From: Lineus longissimus
Lineage: Eukaryota > Nemertea > Pilidiophora > Heteronemertea > Lineidae
Length of the DNA: 60,000 bases
Direction: 5' to 3'
NCBI RefSeq assembly: GCF_910592395.1
Contig: NC_088320.1
Location: 11,594,501-11,654,500, forward strand
Positions within the stretch are counted from its first letter, which is position 1; each line of letters begins with the position of its first letter. The notes under the pieces were generated by a model that saw only the letters and a list, made by a program, of their open reading frames with translations, had not been told where the DNA came from and made no database searches. Below are positions 10,196 through 21,559 of this stretch, piece by piece. Position numbers and translations under genes: made by a program.

Positions 10196-12052
10196 GTAAG
10201 TGAATTCTGCCCAACATTATCTCATTGACATCAGCAGGGGGTAACCACGTAGGAGGGAGGTTCTCCCTGACCAATGTGTCGCCAGAAAGCCATTTCTTTT
10301 AAAAAGCCAACAAACTTGTACATCGTGATGTGTGTTTCGCCACCCACTTCCAAATCGGTTTACATTGCTGAATTGGTTTAAAAATCATCACATCCACAAT
10401 GCCGTGATTGTGGCGAAAACAGTCAAGAATGCGATTATGTTAGGCACAAAATCAGCATTTAACCGCCTCCATTTGAGTTCTAACCCGTTACCTTTGGAGA
10501 GGTTACTGATTGCGACCTTGCTAATGCTACCTACATGTAGGCTCTATATACCGGGGCCCTATATATATCAAAATAATCTTAATCCTCAGTTATTGCCTCC
10601 TGACATCGGTGAATGATATTTGACGCTGTTTTAGATGAAATTCACAACGCATGCGATTTTAGGGTTGTTTTCGTGCAAGTCATTGGGGTGCAGCGTAAAA
10701 GCAAAAAAACCCACCGCCTCACGCCTTGTCCAATCAGTGTTAACCTACTGTTACTATGGACGCCACAAACATCTTCTTTTCCATATGTGTGCTCTTTCCA
10801 TTCCTCATTCGACATGTTGTTTCATACGTCGAAAAGAGGTGTCTTTGTTCTTCCTATTTTTTGGTCACTTTTTGGCCACGCTCTGCGATGCGTGAAAGGT
10901 CAATCACAAAGGCAAGGAGAGAAGGTATGTCTGTTTTGGAGAATGGTTGAGGTATGATCGCTGGTTTAACCAAACCTTCGAGAATAGCTCGAAACACCAT
11001 CCATCCTTTGGGAGGACTATAGAGTTTCATGTTCGCGCACTCGAAGTTCTTCAGCTTTGCGGAATTCTTCATGTGACTCTATATTCGTTGATCGCTCGTA
11101 AACACACCACATACTGCTTAAGATCTCCTGTTTGCTGCGGCGATGGAAGCAAAATGGTCAAGTATACATGTATTAACTTTTACGTATTGAGATTTTGGAT
11201 TTGTTTTAGGGCAGTGCAGTGTGGCGTGAAATGAAAAAGCGTTCCATGCTTTGTCGTAATCCGCGCAAGAGCTTCTGTTCGTTCGTTTTTTTGCAGGGGG
11301 CGTAGAATGACCAAGCCCAGAGGCATTTGCATTCATTGAGATTTCCACCACATGTTATTACGATTGCAATAACGCACGCAATTCATGCGACTTTGCTATT
11401 TTACACAACACCTCTCGCTAATACACCAAGACAAACGAGTTTGTTCTGCGATTCAAGCAAACTCGCGTTCGGCGGGGACCGACCTTAACCTACACCCTTA
11501 TATTGTAGTTTACCACTGAATACGATTGCGAGAACGCACGTTCACGCCTTTGCTCTATCATGCTTATATGCACCCAAACCGAGACCAGCAAAAGCTTTTG
11601 CTTTGCGACATCGCAAGTGGCAATGCACCATATACAATTCAGAAATAGTTATTGCATTGGAATATTTTGTAACACTTACCTTATCTCTGGACATCGACAG
11701 GTATATGACGATAAAGGCTCCAGCCCAACTGACAACAGTGTCAACACTCGTACAGTTTTATGTGTGCTGTCATTGAGGGTGTGTTTTTCAGTCGAGGGGC
11801 GGGGGAGTTATTGAGCTCTTATAATTACGTGCCAATGGTGTATACTGGTACATTGTGTCGACAGTTAAAGCAGGGAGATACCTTGTTATAGACATCAACG
11901 AAAAACCAGACTCATTCGTATCCTCCTACCCTCGCACACATTCGGTTGTTAGTGTCGAGTGTTGGCCTGCAAGAAGCTCAAAAATCTCAGTTTCCTCTTT
12001 TTGCTACATTCCAGGAAGTTACGTCTCTCTAGCAAAGATTTCTGACTGAAAT

Positions 12053-15000
12053 ATGAAGACCATTTGTGTCCTGTTCGTTCTGGTGGTGATCTTCTCCTTG
12101 GTCCTTGGTAGGTATACATACAACGCCCCGCAATGAGCGATTTAAGCGCTGTACCTATGATTATAATCGCTGCTATATGTGCGACAAAAAGATATCACGC
12201 CTGCGGGTAAAACGGCTACTGAATCGCTGGGTTTGAGATAATTTTCTTCATCATGATATCAATTTCATGAAATAGTACAGATTTTAATCTTTGTGATCTT
12301 AGAGCCCAACATCATAACTGCCTTATCCTGCGGAAATCAGGGGTTTTTCTAATAATGCCCCCTAGCCTGATCGGGGCGAATTCTTCCTCCAATATCGGCT
12401 CAGGCTCGTCGAAAGGTGGACCGAAATTGCGCGCTGACTTTATTTACCGGGAGGCGAGAGACAGTGCTTTTGGGCGGGGTATAGGATTGATTAATTACTT
12501 GGCATGCGATTGTGACAAGGCATGCGACAGTGCATTTGTTATTTCACAGGGCTTTTTCAGCTGACACTGTATTCAAACAATGGAAAAACCGCATGCGTGT
12601 TGAAATTCATGGGACCAAGTCTAAATGCATTTGGTGACGCGATTCAGCTCCCATGTATTTCACAACTCATCCGATTTTTCGCATTGCCTCGGTGCAGTGC
12701 GGCGCAAAATGACAAAGCAGTGTATGCCCGGTCGCAATCGCAATTACCTTACCCCAAATCTACATCCCTTACCGAACACCTGAATTATCATATCCCGTCT
12801 ATCTAGCACATGCAGGAGATAATGTCGAGGAAGGATTCAATGAAGAAATGGATCTGGAAAAAGGGTAGGTTACACAGCCTTTGGGTTCCTCTCTCTCGCT
12901 TGTTCTATTGGTGGCGTCAGAGTGAAAATGGCTTTTGGTCATACACAAAAAGATTTTAAACAGCATCCTCCGTAATCAGTCCACCAAGGTTCCTCCTACC
13001 TTGAACTAGAATTAGCTATTTGCCCCCTCCCCCCCCCCCCCCCGCTACCAATCAAACTACGGTAGTCATGACTGTTACAGCTTGATCAATGCATCCTTGA
13101 TATATATATATATACGCAAGTACGTATTATATGCGTATATATACGCATATATGGACCTCGCCTCCTCTTATCCACGCTAATAAGGAATTTTCGCTATCCC
13201 GTACCGCCGAAAAAATCACCGAAAAAGAACCCATTCTTGCCTATGACGTCATCAGTTTTCGTGAAATATTCCCCGATCTCGAGTCGGTCTCCGTGAAAAA
13301 AGCGCTGTATCTCGGCCGCTATTTCGGGATCGGGAACTATTACTACGAACACCAACTCTCGTTATTCTCTCGGAAAACTCTCGAAATCTGCATCGGTCAC
13401 GAAATCTCTCGTAAAACACTCGTAAAGTGCAGGGACGCTTAATCGGATTACACGCCCAGTGGCGATCCCTCTCGTAGAGTCTCGAGTTCTTGAATTCCGT
13501 GACCTTTCGTAAGTTTTTCGATACCTTTCGACAGTATAATCTATTAAACGGTTACTGTCATGTTGGTTTGCAGGGGGCGCGATAAGTCCGACCATTATGA
13601 TCAGCGGGCTCAATATTTATGATAGTTGTCAGTTCAACAATGAAACATAGGTGGCGGATAAGTTTTGCCGTTGCCTATATTTTGTAAAAAAAAATATCTA
13701 CGCGCACCACAAGCAACTGAGACAGCGTCAGTTAAAGTGCAGAGTGACATTCTGATGAGGATGGATAAGCAAGAAGTGTGTTTGCTTGTGATGCTTGACC
13801 TTAGTGTGGCTTTTGATACTGTTGATACCACTGTTCTCCTTAAAACCATGAACATGGATTTCGGAATATCTGGATCTTGCCTCAAATGGCTGGAGTCGTA
13901 TCTCAACAGTCGGAATCAGCGGATTGTTATCAATGACTCAGTCTCAACTAAATTTGTCCTCAAAGGTGGTGTTCCTCAGGGCGGCTGCCTAGGGCCAATT
14001 TCATTCTTGTTCTACGTTTCGCGCCTCTATCACGTGATATCCCGACATCTACCTGACGCTCATGGATATTCTGATGATAATCAGTTATATCTGTCTTTTC
14101 GCCCACTTCCGACTTCTGTTGAATGCGATGCGGTGAAGGAGGCTGAGAACTGCGTTCGTGATGTAAGGGCTTGGCTTATCACCAACCAGCTGTTGATTAA
14201 CGATGTGAAAACTGAATTTATCATCATTGGTTCCCGCCAACAATTGCTCAAAGTAAACATTGACTCAATTAAAGTTGGTGTGACTGATGTGAGCCCTGTC
14301 AAATGTGTGAGAAATCTCGGCGTATGGTTTGATTCTAATATGAATATGGAAGCCCACGTACGCAAAGTGTGCTCAAAGGCCTTTCGCGGATTTTATAACA
14401 TCAGACAAATTCAGAAATTTCTGACTGAGGACACCACCAAGATTCTTGTTCATGCTTTCGCAACTGCCCATCTCGACTACTGTAATGCTGTTCTATATGG
14501 CATCACTGACAAGCAGTGTAGTCGGATGCAGAAGGTTTTGAATGCTGCTGCATGGGTTGTATGTCTTGTGCCTCGCTTTGACCATATCACTCCGGTACTT
14601 GTACATCTACACTGGCTACCTGTTAAGTACAGGATAATTTTCAAGGTCTAACTTCTAATGTTTAAGGCCCTCCAGGGTAATGCTCCTCAGTACCTGGTTG
14701 ATATAGTCAAGGTCAGGCAACCATTGTCTCATCATTGATTGCGTGGTGACTCTGAGCTATTGCTTGTGGTGCCGGTTACGCGTTGCGTAACTTTTGGGGA
14801 CCGGGCTTTTTGTCTCAAGGTCAGGCAACCATTGTCTCATCATAGATTGCGTGCTGACTCTGAGCTTTTGCTTGTGGTGCCGGTTACGCGTTGCGTAACT
14901 TTTGGGGACCGGGCTTTTTGCTCGGCTGCCCCCAAGCTTTGGAACAATCTCCCCAGGAGTATTAGGTTGGCAGGAAACATCGGCCAGTTCAAATCACTCC

Positions 15001-16323
15001 TTAAGCGTCATTTTTAGGGGGGGGGGGGGTGCGCTCGAGAATATGCCTTGCATAGCCGAGCGCTATATAAATCCTCTAATAGTATAATATTATAAGCAAT
15101 TCATTTATTGAGTGTCCTTCCTGGGCGGGCTCTTCTCATATGTTGTTCATAATTATGTTGATGACAATCGATGCGGTTACTTAACGTGTTGGCCTTTGAT
15201 GATTCCAAATAAACATTAAGAAATAAACATTAACCTGATTAAGAGTGTTATTGAAAAACAAAAATCGATATTTGGTCGCAATGCATGGCATGAGTGGGTC
15301 CAAATCACACCGTTGACGGTCGCTATTCAGTGTGATTCGAGTTTAGCAAAGTTCATATGTAGGACGGGCGATGGGAGACCGATTCCTCGCGTCAGTATAT
15401 TGTACACTTTTTTCCGCGCTTCACGTTGGCAAGGCGGTGATAGACTGGCGCGTCGACATAGCGTTTTGCATTAGTAGCGCTGTGCTGCAGAAATTACCAG
15501 TAAAAACGTCAGTCTGTCACTACTGCAGCCTCTGAACAGACAACATCTTAAAACCACCGAATGCCACGACCTTTTTATACACATGTGAAATAAAACCGCA
15601 GTATCAACAAATGGTTCATGATATTTGTTGCTCGGGTGGTGCATTAGGCAACAAAACGGCAAAATAGCTGTCAATCACATTATCATTTAGCTATTACTGT
15701 CAAAGACCCTAATTCGTCGGTGATTATCTCGCAAATACCACATCGGATTATCACACCAAACTACTCATTTCTTTTTTGGATCATTCAACATAATAAGACT
15801 TATACGAACAACACTGAATGACCACAACTCCCTGATGTCAGGTAATGCGTGTAATGCCTTTAATGCGTGTCTATAGAAATGTTCCTTTTGAGCTAAAAAT
15901 ACAATCGCCCCTACAGGTTTTCTTTTTTATCTAACCAACAATAAACTTGAAAGGGCTACATACACCTTACTTTTCCACTTTTTCTTTTAGCAAACTATGA
16001 ACTTTCGAGGATCTAAGTTTCATTTCATGCAATTATCAACCTAACGCTTTGCAATCATATTACATCGAAACGTAATCTTTAATTTTATATTTAGAATGTG
16101 TATTTGGTTCGTTTAGATTGGCTTGTTTCATTTGGCTCGTTTTAACATTTACATACTACCGCTTGGGGAAGCCTGTGACTAAAACGTTGATTTTACCTTT
16201 TTCAGCAAAGAGTTCCTGAAAGTCCGCAAGCGTTATGCCTGCAGTAAACATAGCGACTGCGATAAGTCAAATGGTGGACCCGGAGGAGATTGTGTTTATT
16301 GGACCTGTGCACCGGGAAAGTAG
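12053..16323 (+). CDS. secreted cysteine-rich prepropeptide, three coding exons
   Basis: Coding exons are 12053-12107, 12816-12864 and 16206-16323, giving 73 residues. All borders fit consensus: GTAGGT donors at 12108 and 12865, TGCAG and TTCAG acceptors, and phases 1 and 2 that keep the frame. Residues 1-18 or 19 form a signal peptide: MKTICVLFV and then a run of V, I, F and L. An acidic pro-region (VEEGFNEEMDLEK) follows, then VRKR, a dibasic cleavage site. The predicted mature 29 residues have four cysteines spaced C-x5-C-x10-C-x4-C, a Gly/Pro-rich loop, and end in PGK, where Gly-Lys could serve as an amidation signal. The layout is that of processed two-disulfide peptides: hormones, antimicrobial peptides or venom-like peptides. 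I do not recognise the family, and no function is claimed. An upstream acceptor at 12014 implies a further 5' exon. A retrotransposon lies in the second coding intron. Confidence 0.7.
13020..13150. repeat. C homopolymer and AT-rich simple repeat in the peptide-gene intron
   Basis: A run of Cs with short interruptions lies at about 13023-13043. An alternating TATATA / ATACGCATATAT block follows at about 13102-13152. These are simple repeats with no other feature. Confidence 0.7.
13690..15095 (+). mobile_element. CR1/L2-like non-LTR retrotransposon, 5'-truncated
   Basis: The main frame (13665-14651) holds a reverse transcriptase. Motif A is LDLSVAFDTVDTTVLL and motif B is GVPQGGCLGPISFLF. Motif C is GYSDDNQLYLSF, where the usual Y-A-D-D has become Y-S-D-D but both aspartates remain. 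HLDYCNAVLYGI and HLHWLPVKYRI are typical of the thumb region in CR1/L2 elements. A stop at about 14649 breaks the frame. The C-terminal FGDRAF block and PKLWNNLPRSIR follow up to 15014. A 108-bp in-frame tandem duplication (14711 and 14819) doubles the RQPLSHH...FGDRAFC segment. The tail CGCTATATAAATCCTCTAAT is typical of the 3' end. The start near 13690 is a 5' truncation. It lies in sense orientation inside an intron of the peptide gene. Confidence 0.85.
15096..16200. other. intron sequence without further features
   Basis: This is the part of the third intron of the peptide gene between the retrotransposon and the last exon. No ORF with a motif, no clear repeat and no RNA gene were seen. 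Confidence 0.45.
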
Positions 16324-16414
16324 TTGTGTTCTCCAATCCATCTGCGTACAGGGTTCCATATATTATCAAACTATTGATATCATTTGTCTGTACGAATGAA
16401 GACATCTTTGGAGC

Positions 16415-16420
16415 AATAAA
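16415..16420 (+). terminator. AATAAA polyadenylation signal of the peptide gene
   Basis: AATAAA lies 92 bases after the stop codon at 16321-16323, followed by a GT-rich stretch (GTGTTCTGTGTGTTAG). This is the usual arrangement of an animal cleavage and polyadenylation site. It supports the last exon as a real 3' end. Confidence 0.6.
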
Positions 16421-16439
16421 GTGTTCTGTGTGTTAGTCC

Positions 16440-17480
16440 ATGGTCATGTCCTCTTCTTCTTTTTATCATGGTTAACAATATACAGCCTCGTCCCAGGTCA
16501 TTATATGCGCCTGCGCCAATTCCTGATAGAAGGTTGGATTGTTGCCTCGTCATGAGATCTCGCAAGGAGGCTCGTGTTTTACCAGGCTGCGAAAACGTTC
16601 TTCAGTCCAATAGAACCGAAGTTCGACTGTTCAGTCCACATTTTATGATCTCGTCCTAATTTTGTTCTCTTGACGTGGAGTGGCAAGGGATACTGGAGAC
16701 GCAGTAACTGGTTTTATTCAAAAGAAGATTCTCAGGTCATTATTTCTTGTTTCCTTCTTCTCGAGACCAAACTCGGTATAATTTTCTGGGTTTCTGTGAG
16801 TGAAAATTTCCCCTATGATATATCAGACATCGAATGGTTGTCGTGAATAGGGGAACAAAAAGGTTAACACTGAAATACGGGAAACACAGAGATGTTTCAT
16901 GCCTGAGCTCCACTTGGCTTAGGCCTGACTAGAACAGTCGGCATATCCCAATACAGAAGAATTGCATTCGTTCCCGAACGAGAGTTGTCTTAAATTATTG
17001 TCATTTTCGCCTGTATAAGTATGTAAGCTGAGGCGGTTCGTCCATATGCCACGAGAGCCAAGGGAACACTAGCATATGCCATCTTGCAGGGCTCAGTAGA
17101 GATAGCCGCCATCGCGGCCTTCCAAAGAGCGGGTGGATAACGTGACGCACTGGAATGAAAGACCCCTCGCCGAGGACACAACCGCGTGGTGTCGCATCTT
17201 TAACAGCTTATTGTCGCCCCAATGGCCGCATGGCTGCGGGACATGATGATGATGATGAAGAAGAAGTATTGTATTCAGTTTATTTACTATTGAGTATTTT
17301 GAACTATTTCCTACTCGGGCTCGGCTACAAAACACGAAAGTTCCTCAAAAAATAAGCCAGGGCTGACATGCTCACGAAAGGAGTCATGTCTAGTAGCCTG
17401 ACTCTGGTTTTTAAATTGTACTAGCTCAGTCGACCTGTCAATGGAAGGAACCGTCATAAATCTTCTGCCGCCCTGCTACC
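16440..17480. other. unassigned stretch between the peptide gene and the right arm
   Basis: No recognisable gene. A (GAT)n-(GAA)n-like run lies at 17245-17268. ORFs at 17093-17355 owe their His or Asp runs to this simple repeat. Nothing else was seen. Confidence 0.4.
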
Positions 17481-17492
17481 TGATATTCGTGT

Positions 17493-17610
17493 TATAAAAC
17501 CAGTTCTCCCGAGAGCATGCAGATACCAAGGGAACTTTCAGCCGACAAGATCACAACGAAGACTACAAATTTCCAATCTTATTTCAATTTACCGATCTTG
17601 TCATTTCAAG
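17493..17610 (+). promoter_or_regulatory. TATA box with possible first exon and splice donor
   Basis: TATAAAA at 17493-17499 is a canonical TATA box. The sequence then runs without an ATG to ATTTCAAG before GTAAGTT at 17611, a strong donor. This has the form of a promoter plus a non-coding first exon on the plus strand, just outside the peptide gene. No downstream coding exon could be tied to it with confidence. Two candidates are the acceptor-like TTTATTCACAG at 20241-20251 and the frame that follows it. Confidence 0.35.
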
Positions 17611-17809
17611 GTAAGTTACTTAACAAACTTCCATAATCATATTTCGACTATTCTTCCGATTTAAAATACTCGATTTATAGAATATCTCCCTAAAATACAT
17701 TTTTTATACAATTTATATACAATTTTCCAATGAACATTCATGCATTAACTGAAAGGTTTTATTTTAACTTCTATGCCGCGTGCATCACTTGGCAATTTCT
17801 ATTATTTCT

Positions 17810-19645
17810 CCATCCAATATAATCTGAAGTGCTGGTTCGGTTTGGGTGAAGTGAAGCATAATAGAGCAAAGGAGTTTTTATTTTCATGTATCTGTCGAAG
17901 TCCAGGGATGAGGTGGGTTTTAACTGAAAGAATGCCAACATACGCGATGTTGCGAAAAATGCCAATACAATAACTATTTCTGCACTGTATATGGTGCACT
18001 GCCACTTGCGATGTCGGAATCGCAATTATCCACTTCCAATGGCGCAAAGCAAAAGCTTTTGCTGGTTCGGTTTCGGTGAACTGAAGCATGATAGAGCAAA
18101 GGCGGGCACGTGCGTTCTCGCAATTTCATTCAGTGGTAACCTACCATATAAAGGTGTAGGAGTTAGATATATATATTGTCGCCGAACGCGAGTTTGCTTG
18201 AATCGTTTGTCTGGGTGTTTGGGCGAGCAGTGGAGCGTAAAATAACAAAGCCGTATGAATTGCGTGGGTTGCCGCAATCGTAATTTCATGTAGTGGAAAC
18301 CTCAATGAATGCAAATGACTCTTGGCATCGTCTTTTTGCGCCCCCTTAAACAAACCGAACGAACAGAAAACGCCAACGCATGCAATGCTTTTTCAATTTA
18401 CGCCACACTGTACTGCTCTAAAACAAATCCAAAATCTCAATACGTTGAAATTCACGTATACTAAACCAGTTTGCTTTCATCGCCACAATAAACAGGGGAT
18501 CCTTAGCAGTCTGTGGTGTGTTTACGCCTGATCAACCAATATAAAGTCACATGATGAATTCCGAGAAGCTGAAGAACTTCGAATGCGCGAACATGCAGTT
18601 CTATAGTCCTCCCAAATGATGGCTCGTGTTTCTAACTGCTCTCTAATGTTTTGTCAAACCAGCCATCATACCTCAACCATTCTCCAAAGCAGTCATGCCT
18701 TCTGTCCTTGCCCTGGTGATTGGCTTTTCATGCATCGTAGAGCGTGGTATAAAGCATAGAGCATGGATAAGATGAAAAAAGGACAAAACCACCTCTTTTT
18801 GACGTACAAAATAACATGTCGAATGAAGAATAAAAAAAAGGACCAGTATGGAAAAATAGCTTTATGGTGACACCTTGGTCAGGGAGAACCTCCTTCCTAC
18901 GTTGTTACCCTCTGCTGATGGCAATGAGAGAATTTTTGGCAGAATACACTTACCTTTCGAAAAGATGCTACCGCACTACGCTTGGAGTCCAAACACTGAA
19001 ATGGGTGTTGGTTCGGGCAAGGTTTAGTATTTGTAGCCATGCCCGGCAGGGCTTATTCTGGATGTGCGTCGGGTTGTTTAGCACAAAGCTCTCGTGAATG
19101 CTTGGAAATTCTGCTTCGTCACTGCAATATCTGCAAAATTCTAATGACACTCGTCTTCAACTTCAACCTGTTACTCCTACTCACTTGACATCTTTCAAAT
19201 TGTAAGGATAGGTATACACTCACGGTGATAGGGCCCGGATTTGAGAAGCCAGGATTTGTAATCTGGAATAACTGGCATGGATATAGGACTAGAATTCCTC
19301 ACAGGTATTTGGGAAGGTCCCTATGATTCGAGGGACTATCTTTCCGCTGACACCACCGCCCCTGAATTATGTACACAATACGCAGCTATTGCACGCCGTG
19401 GTCATATTTTGTAGAGACTAGATAAATTTGGTGGGAGTTTCAAATTTTGAATTTTGAATGAGCATTCTGGGCCTTCGTATACGTTGAATGCATTTCTAGC
19501 TAACTACGTTCATTCACGAGACATGGAATATTTGTACACAGTGTAAATAGGACTTGACCTGTTCTCTCACAATATTATGGCAACAGGAAGTGCCGATACA
19601 CTTTGGGTTGATCGGGAATCAATCAAGCTATTTCATTGTATATAT
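17810..19645. repeat. right arm of the 10-kb inverted repeat
   Basis: Reverse-complement counterpart of 9335-11700. It is shorter because the left arm carries the MITE at 9745-9914 and other gaps. The outer end (GATCGGGAATCAATCAAGCT, 19618-19637) mirrors the left outer end. Units of about 150 bp with 'GCAATCGTAATTTCATGTAG'-like cores are visible at 18000-18300. No separate gene was seen. Its ORFs are shadows of repeat sequence. Confidence 0.72.
18954..19035 (-). promoter_or_regulatory. mirrored copy of the TATA-like box and first exon
   Basis: On the minus strand this reads GGCTACAAATACTAAACC, then CCCATTTCAGTG (a better initiator than in the left arm), and ends TCTTTTCGAAAG before GTAAGTG. 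It would drive transcription leftward, antisense to the peptide gene. No coding exon of a second peptide gene was found in that direction. It may be an orphaned duplicate promoter or may produce an antisense RNA. Confidence 0.4.
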
Positions 19646-20217
19646 TCTGCCTCGAAAGCGCAGTGTTAGTCGACATCCATCATTTCTGCTCAATGTGATC
19701 GATCCATTCATCACTCACTGATCAACTTGTGCCCAGAGTTTGAACATGAACTGTAGAATTCCATAGTAATGACTCATGCAGGAATTTGGTACACTGCGGA
19801 CGCTGTTGGCCGGTGTAACAGTAACAAATGCCCCCCTGGAAAAAGTGTCCGGCCCTATTGTATTCTGCAATATTGTTCTATAGAGACCCTGACCGTCAAT
19901 AGCTCAGAGATCGAAGCGCATAATATAATCCTTTGTTTCCCGGGCATTCTATCCTAGGACATTTTAAACTTCTACACCGGCCTTGTTCCTCACCTAACCA
20001 CTGCGACAAGTGCTGAGCTTTCTGGAAGTTTTGCAACGACGACCACAACGAATTGGCGAGTGAATGAGGTGCTGATAGTTTATCAACTGGCTGTAAGGAG
20101 CGCTGTAGTAGGAATAACATTTTGTGATCAATTTTCGCTAATTAGCACAAATAAAGTTTAAAGTAGTCTTATTCCAAGTTAGCTTAGGTAACCTGAGATT
20201 CTATAGTACAAAGATGT

Positions 20218-20625
20218 TTGTATTTATTCGTGTTGTTTCATGTTTATTCACAGGTACATTGTAGGTCAACAAACGATACAGCGCTGTGCGTGCGTGTACC
20301 ATCTAAACCATGGGAGATATGCAGTATGGGAAAGAAGTGTATAAATATCAGCTACGCTATTAATGCCAGAGCGGTATATGTCGAATATTCTGATTCGGTG
20401 ACAGAAAGTGCCCTTACAGTTTCGTTAAAGCAATGTCCATTGGCTAATCGTCCAGTTGCACGAATTCCCGCTTTTTGTGGCAGTCCACAAGCAGACCAAA
20501 TTATGATGACGCAATGGATTGCCCCGGTCAGGGAGTCTAGCTTCGTTGTGAAACCGCTGAATGATATGAACCCTACCCTGAAGCTGCTGATGTTTTACAA
20601 TATCTTTCACGCAATGCATGATTAA
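20218..20625 (+). other. 135-codon open frame, unrecognised
   Basis: This is an open frame without an upstream ATG. It follows an acceptor-like TTTATTCACAG at 20241-20251 and would then start VHCRSTNDTALCVRVPSKPW. Seven Cys and varied composition make it look less random than its neighbours. However, no domain is recognised and no donor or polyadenylation site was tied to it. It might be an exon belonging to the promoter at 17493, or chance. The stretch 19646-20217 before it contains a diverged copy of a segment found in repeats A, B and D (TCCGGCCCTATTGTATTCTG near 19847, compared with 27010 and 37885). Confidence 0.25.
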
Positions 20626-20639
20626 TTAAAGGAAATATC

Positions 20640-20950
20640 AGAGTTCAGATACGTCGTCTGTCGTTATTCATGATCCTATATGGAGAGCGATGCGTCGCCG
20701 CCACACAGATGGTTCGCCAAATCCGTTTCGTGTAATATTTGGAACAAGCTTATCAAATCACCTCTCTCCTATGTCTGAGGCTGAAGAGATCTAGTGCCTC
20801 TAGCCTTTCCCAGTATACGTACGATCCCTCATTCCTGTTAAGATTTTGGTTAATCTCCTCTGGACCTAAGAGATCAAAAACGCATAATCGAATCATTTGT
20901 ATTACACTTTTTCCTCGGACATTACAAACTTTTAAACCAATCAACTTTGA
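20640..20950 (-). mobile_element. decayed non-LTR retrotransposon fragment
   Basis: The minus strand reads YWERLEALDLFSLRHRRE and then, in a shifted frame, ISLFQIL. This is the pattern 'YEERL-x-x-L-x-L-x-SL-x-x-RR-x-x-x-DLI-x-x-x-KIL' found after the thumb in LINE reverse transcriptases. The frame is broken, and the rest of the element is not recognisable. Confidence 0.45.
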
Positions 20951-21332
20951 TTTTGATACCGCATGAAAGTCATCCTGAGATCAGGCCTGTTTTACGAGGA
21001 GAGAGGTTAGTGCAAACACTGCAAAAACTGCAAGAATGCCAATTCTCCTTCGACGCTAGGAGGAGCCAAACGAAATAATGGGTACATGTTAAAAGAAAAA
21101 CCAGGCTACGTCCTAAAATCCGGTGCTAAAATTTAATGGAATTACAATAATGAACAATTAGTGTTTTCACGAAGGAAGAATTGTCCAACACGCCAATGTC
21201 CAAACCGCACAACCTGGGGGAAATTAATGATATGGTTTTCAAGGTAGAGGAAGTAAGCAAGACTTATGAACTTGAATAAACAATACAAAAATCCCGGTTG
21301 ACGATATGAACCCTGGGATCCTAAAAGAGATT

Positions 21333-21480
21333 GGCCCGGTTGTTCAAAGCCCCCGCTAAGTTAGCCGGTCGGTAGCACTAGCCGGTCGCTAAAAATGCTA
21401 TCCGGCCGCTAGTTATCCGGTTGCTAACTTTGAGTTGTTCAAAATGCTTTTCATCCCCTCGCTAACTATCCAGTGGCTGA
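21333..21480. repeat. Harbinger-like subterminal repeat block
   Basis: GGCCCGGTTGTTCAAAGCCC begins a block with repeated CTAGCCGGTCGCTA / TCCGGCCGCTAGTTATCCGG units and a second GTTGTTCAAAATG at 21435. Such short repeats near 'GGTTGTTCAAA' often sit at an end of PIF/Harbinger-like elements. It lies directly upstream of a Myb-like frame from that group. The other element end was not found. Confidence 0.4.
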
Positions 21481-21559
21481 GTCCTTGCTATCTCCAATAA
21501 TTGCCCAAAATCTCACTTCCCATGAAAGCAAACATGGCCGATTTAAACAAATCAACCCC

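Larger units (their letters stand above)
9335..11700. repeat. left arm of a 10-kb inverted repeat
   Basis: This stretch is repeated in reverse orientation at 17810-19645. Matching landmarks are AGCTTGATTGATTCCCGATC (9345 and 19630), GATAGTCCCTCGAATCATAG (9644 and 19340), CTTGCCCGAACCAACACCCA (10128 and 19020), and the block around 10880-11230 with 18390-18730. Identity by eye ranges from about 70 to 90 percent and there are many small gaps. Within 11200-11700 the arm is itself built of loose units of about 150 bp that share 'GCAATCG' and 'CACTGAA' segments. Another such unit lies at about 12670-12750. The arm holds a promoter-like element and a spliced-exon candidate, annotated separately. 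ORFs in it look fortuitous. Confidence 0.75.

Noticed and set aside
10332-10957. Overlapping 86-114 codon frames in the left arm
   Set aside because: Low-complexity hydrophobic translations in three frames at once. The matching right arm is broken in these frames.
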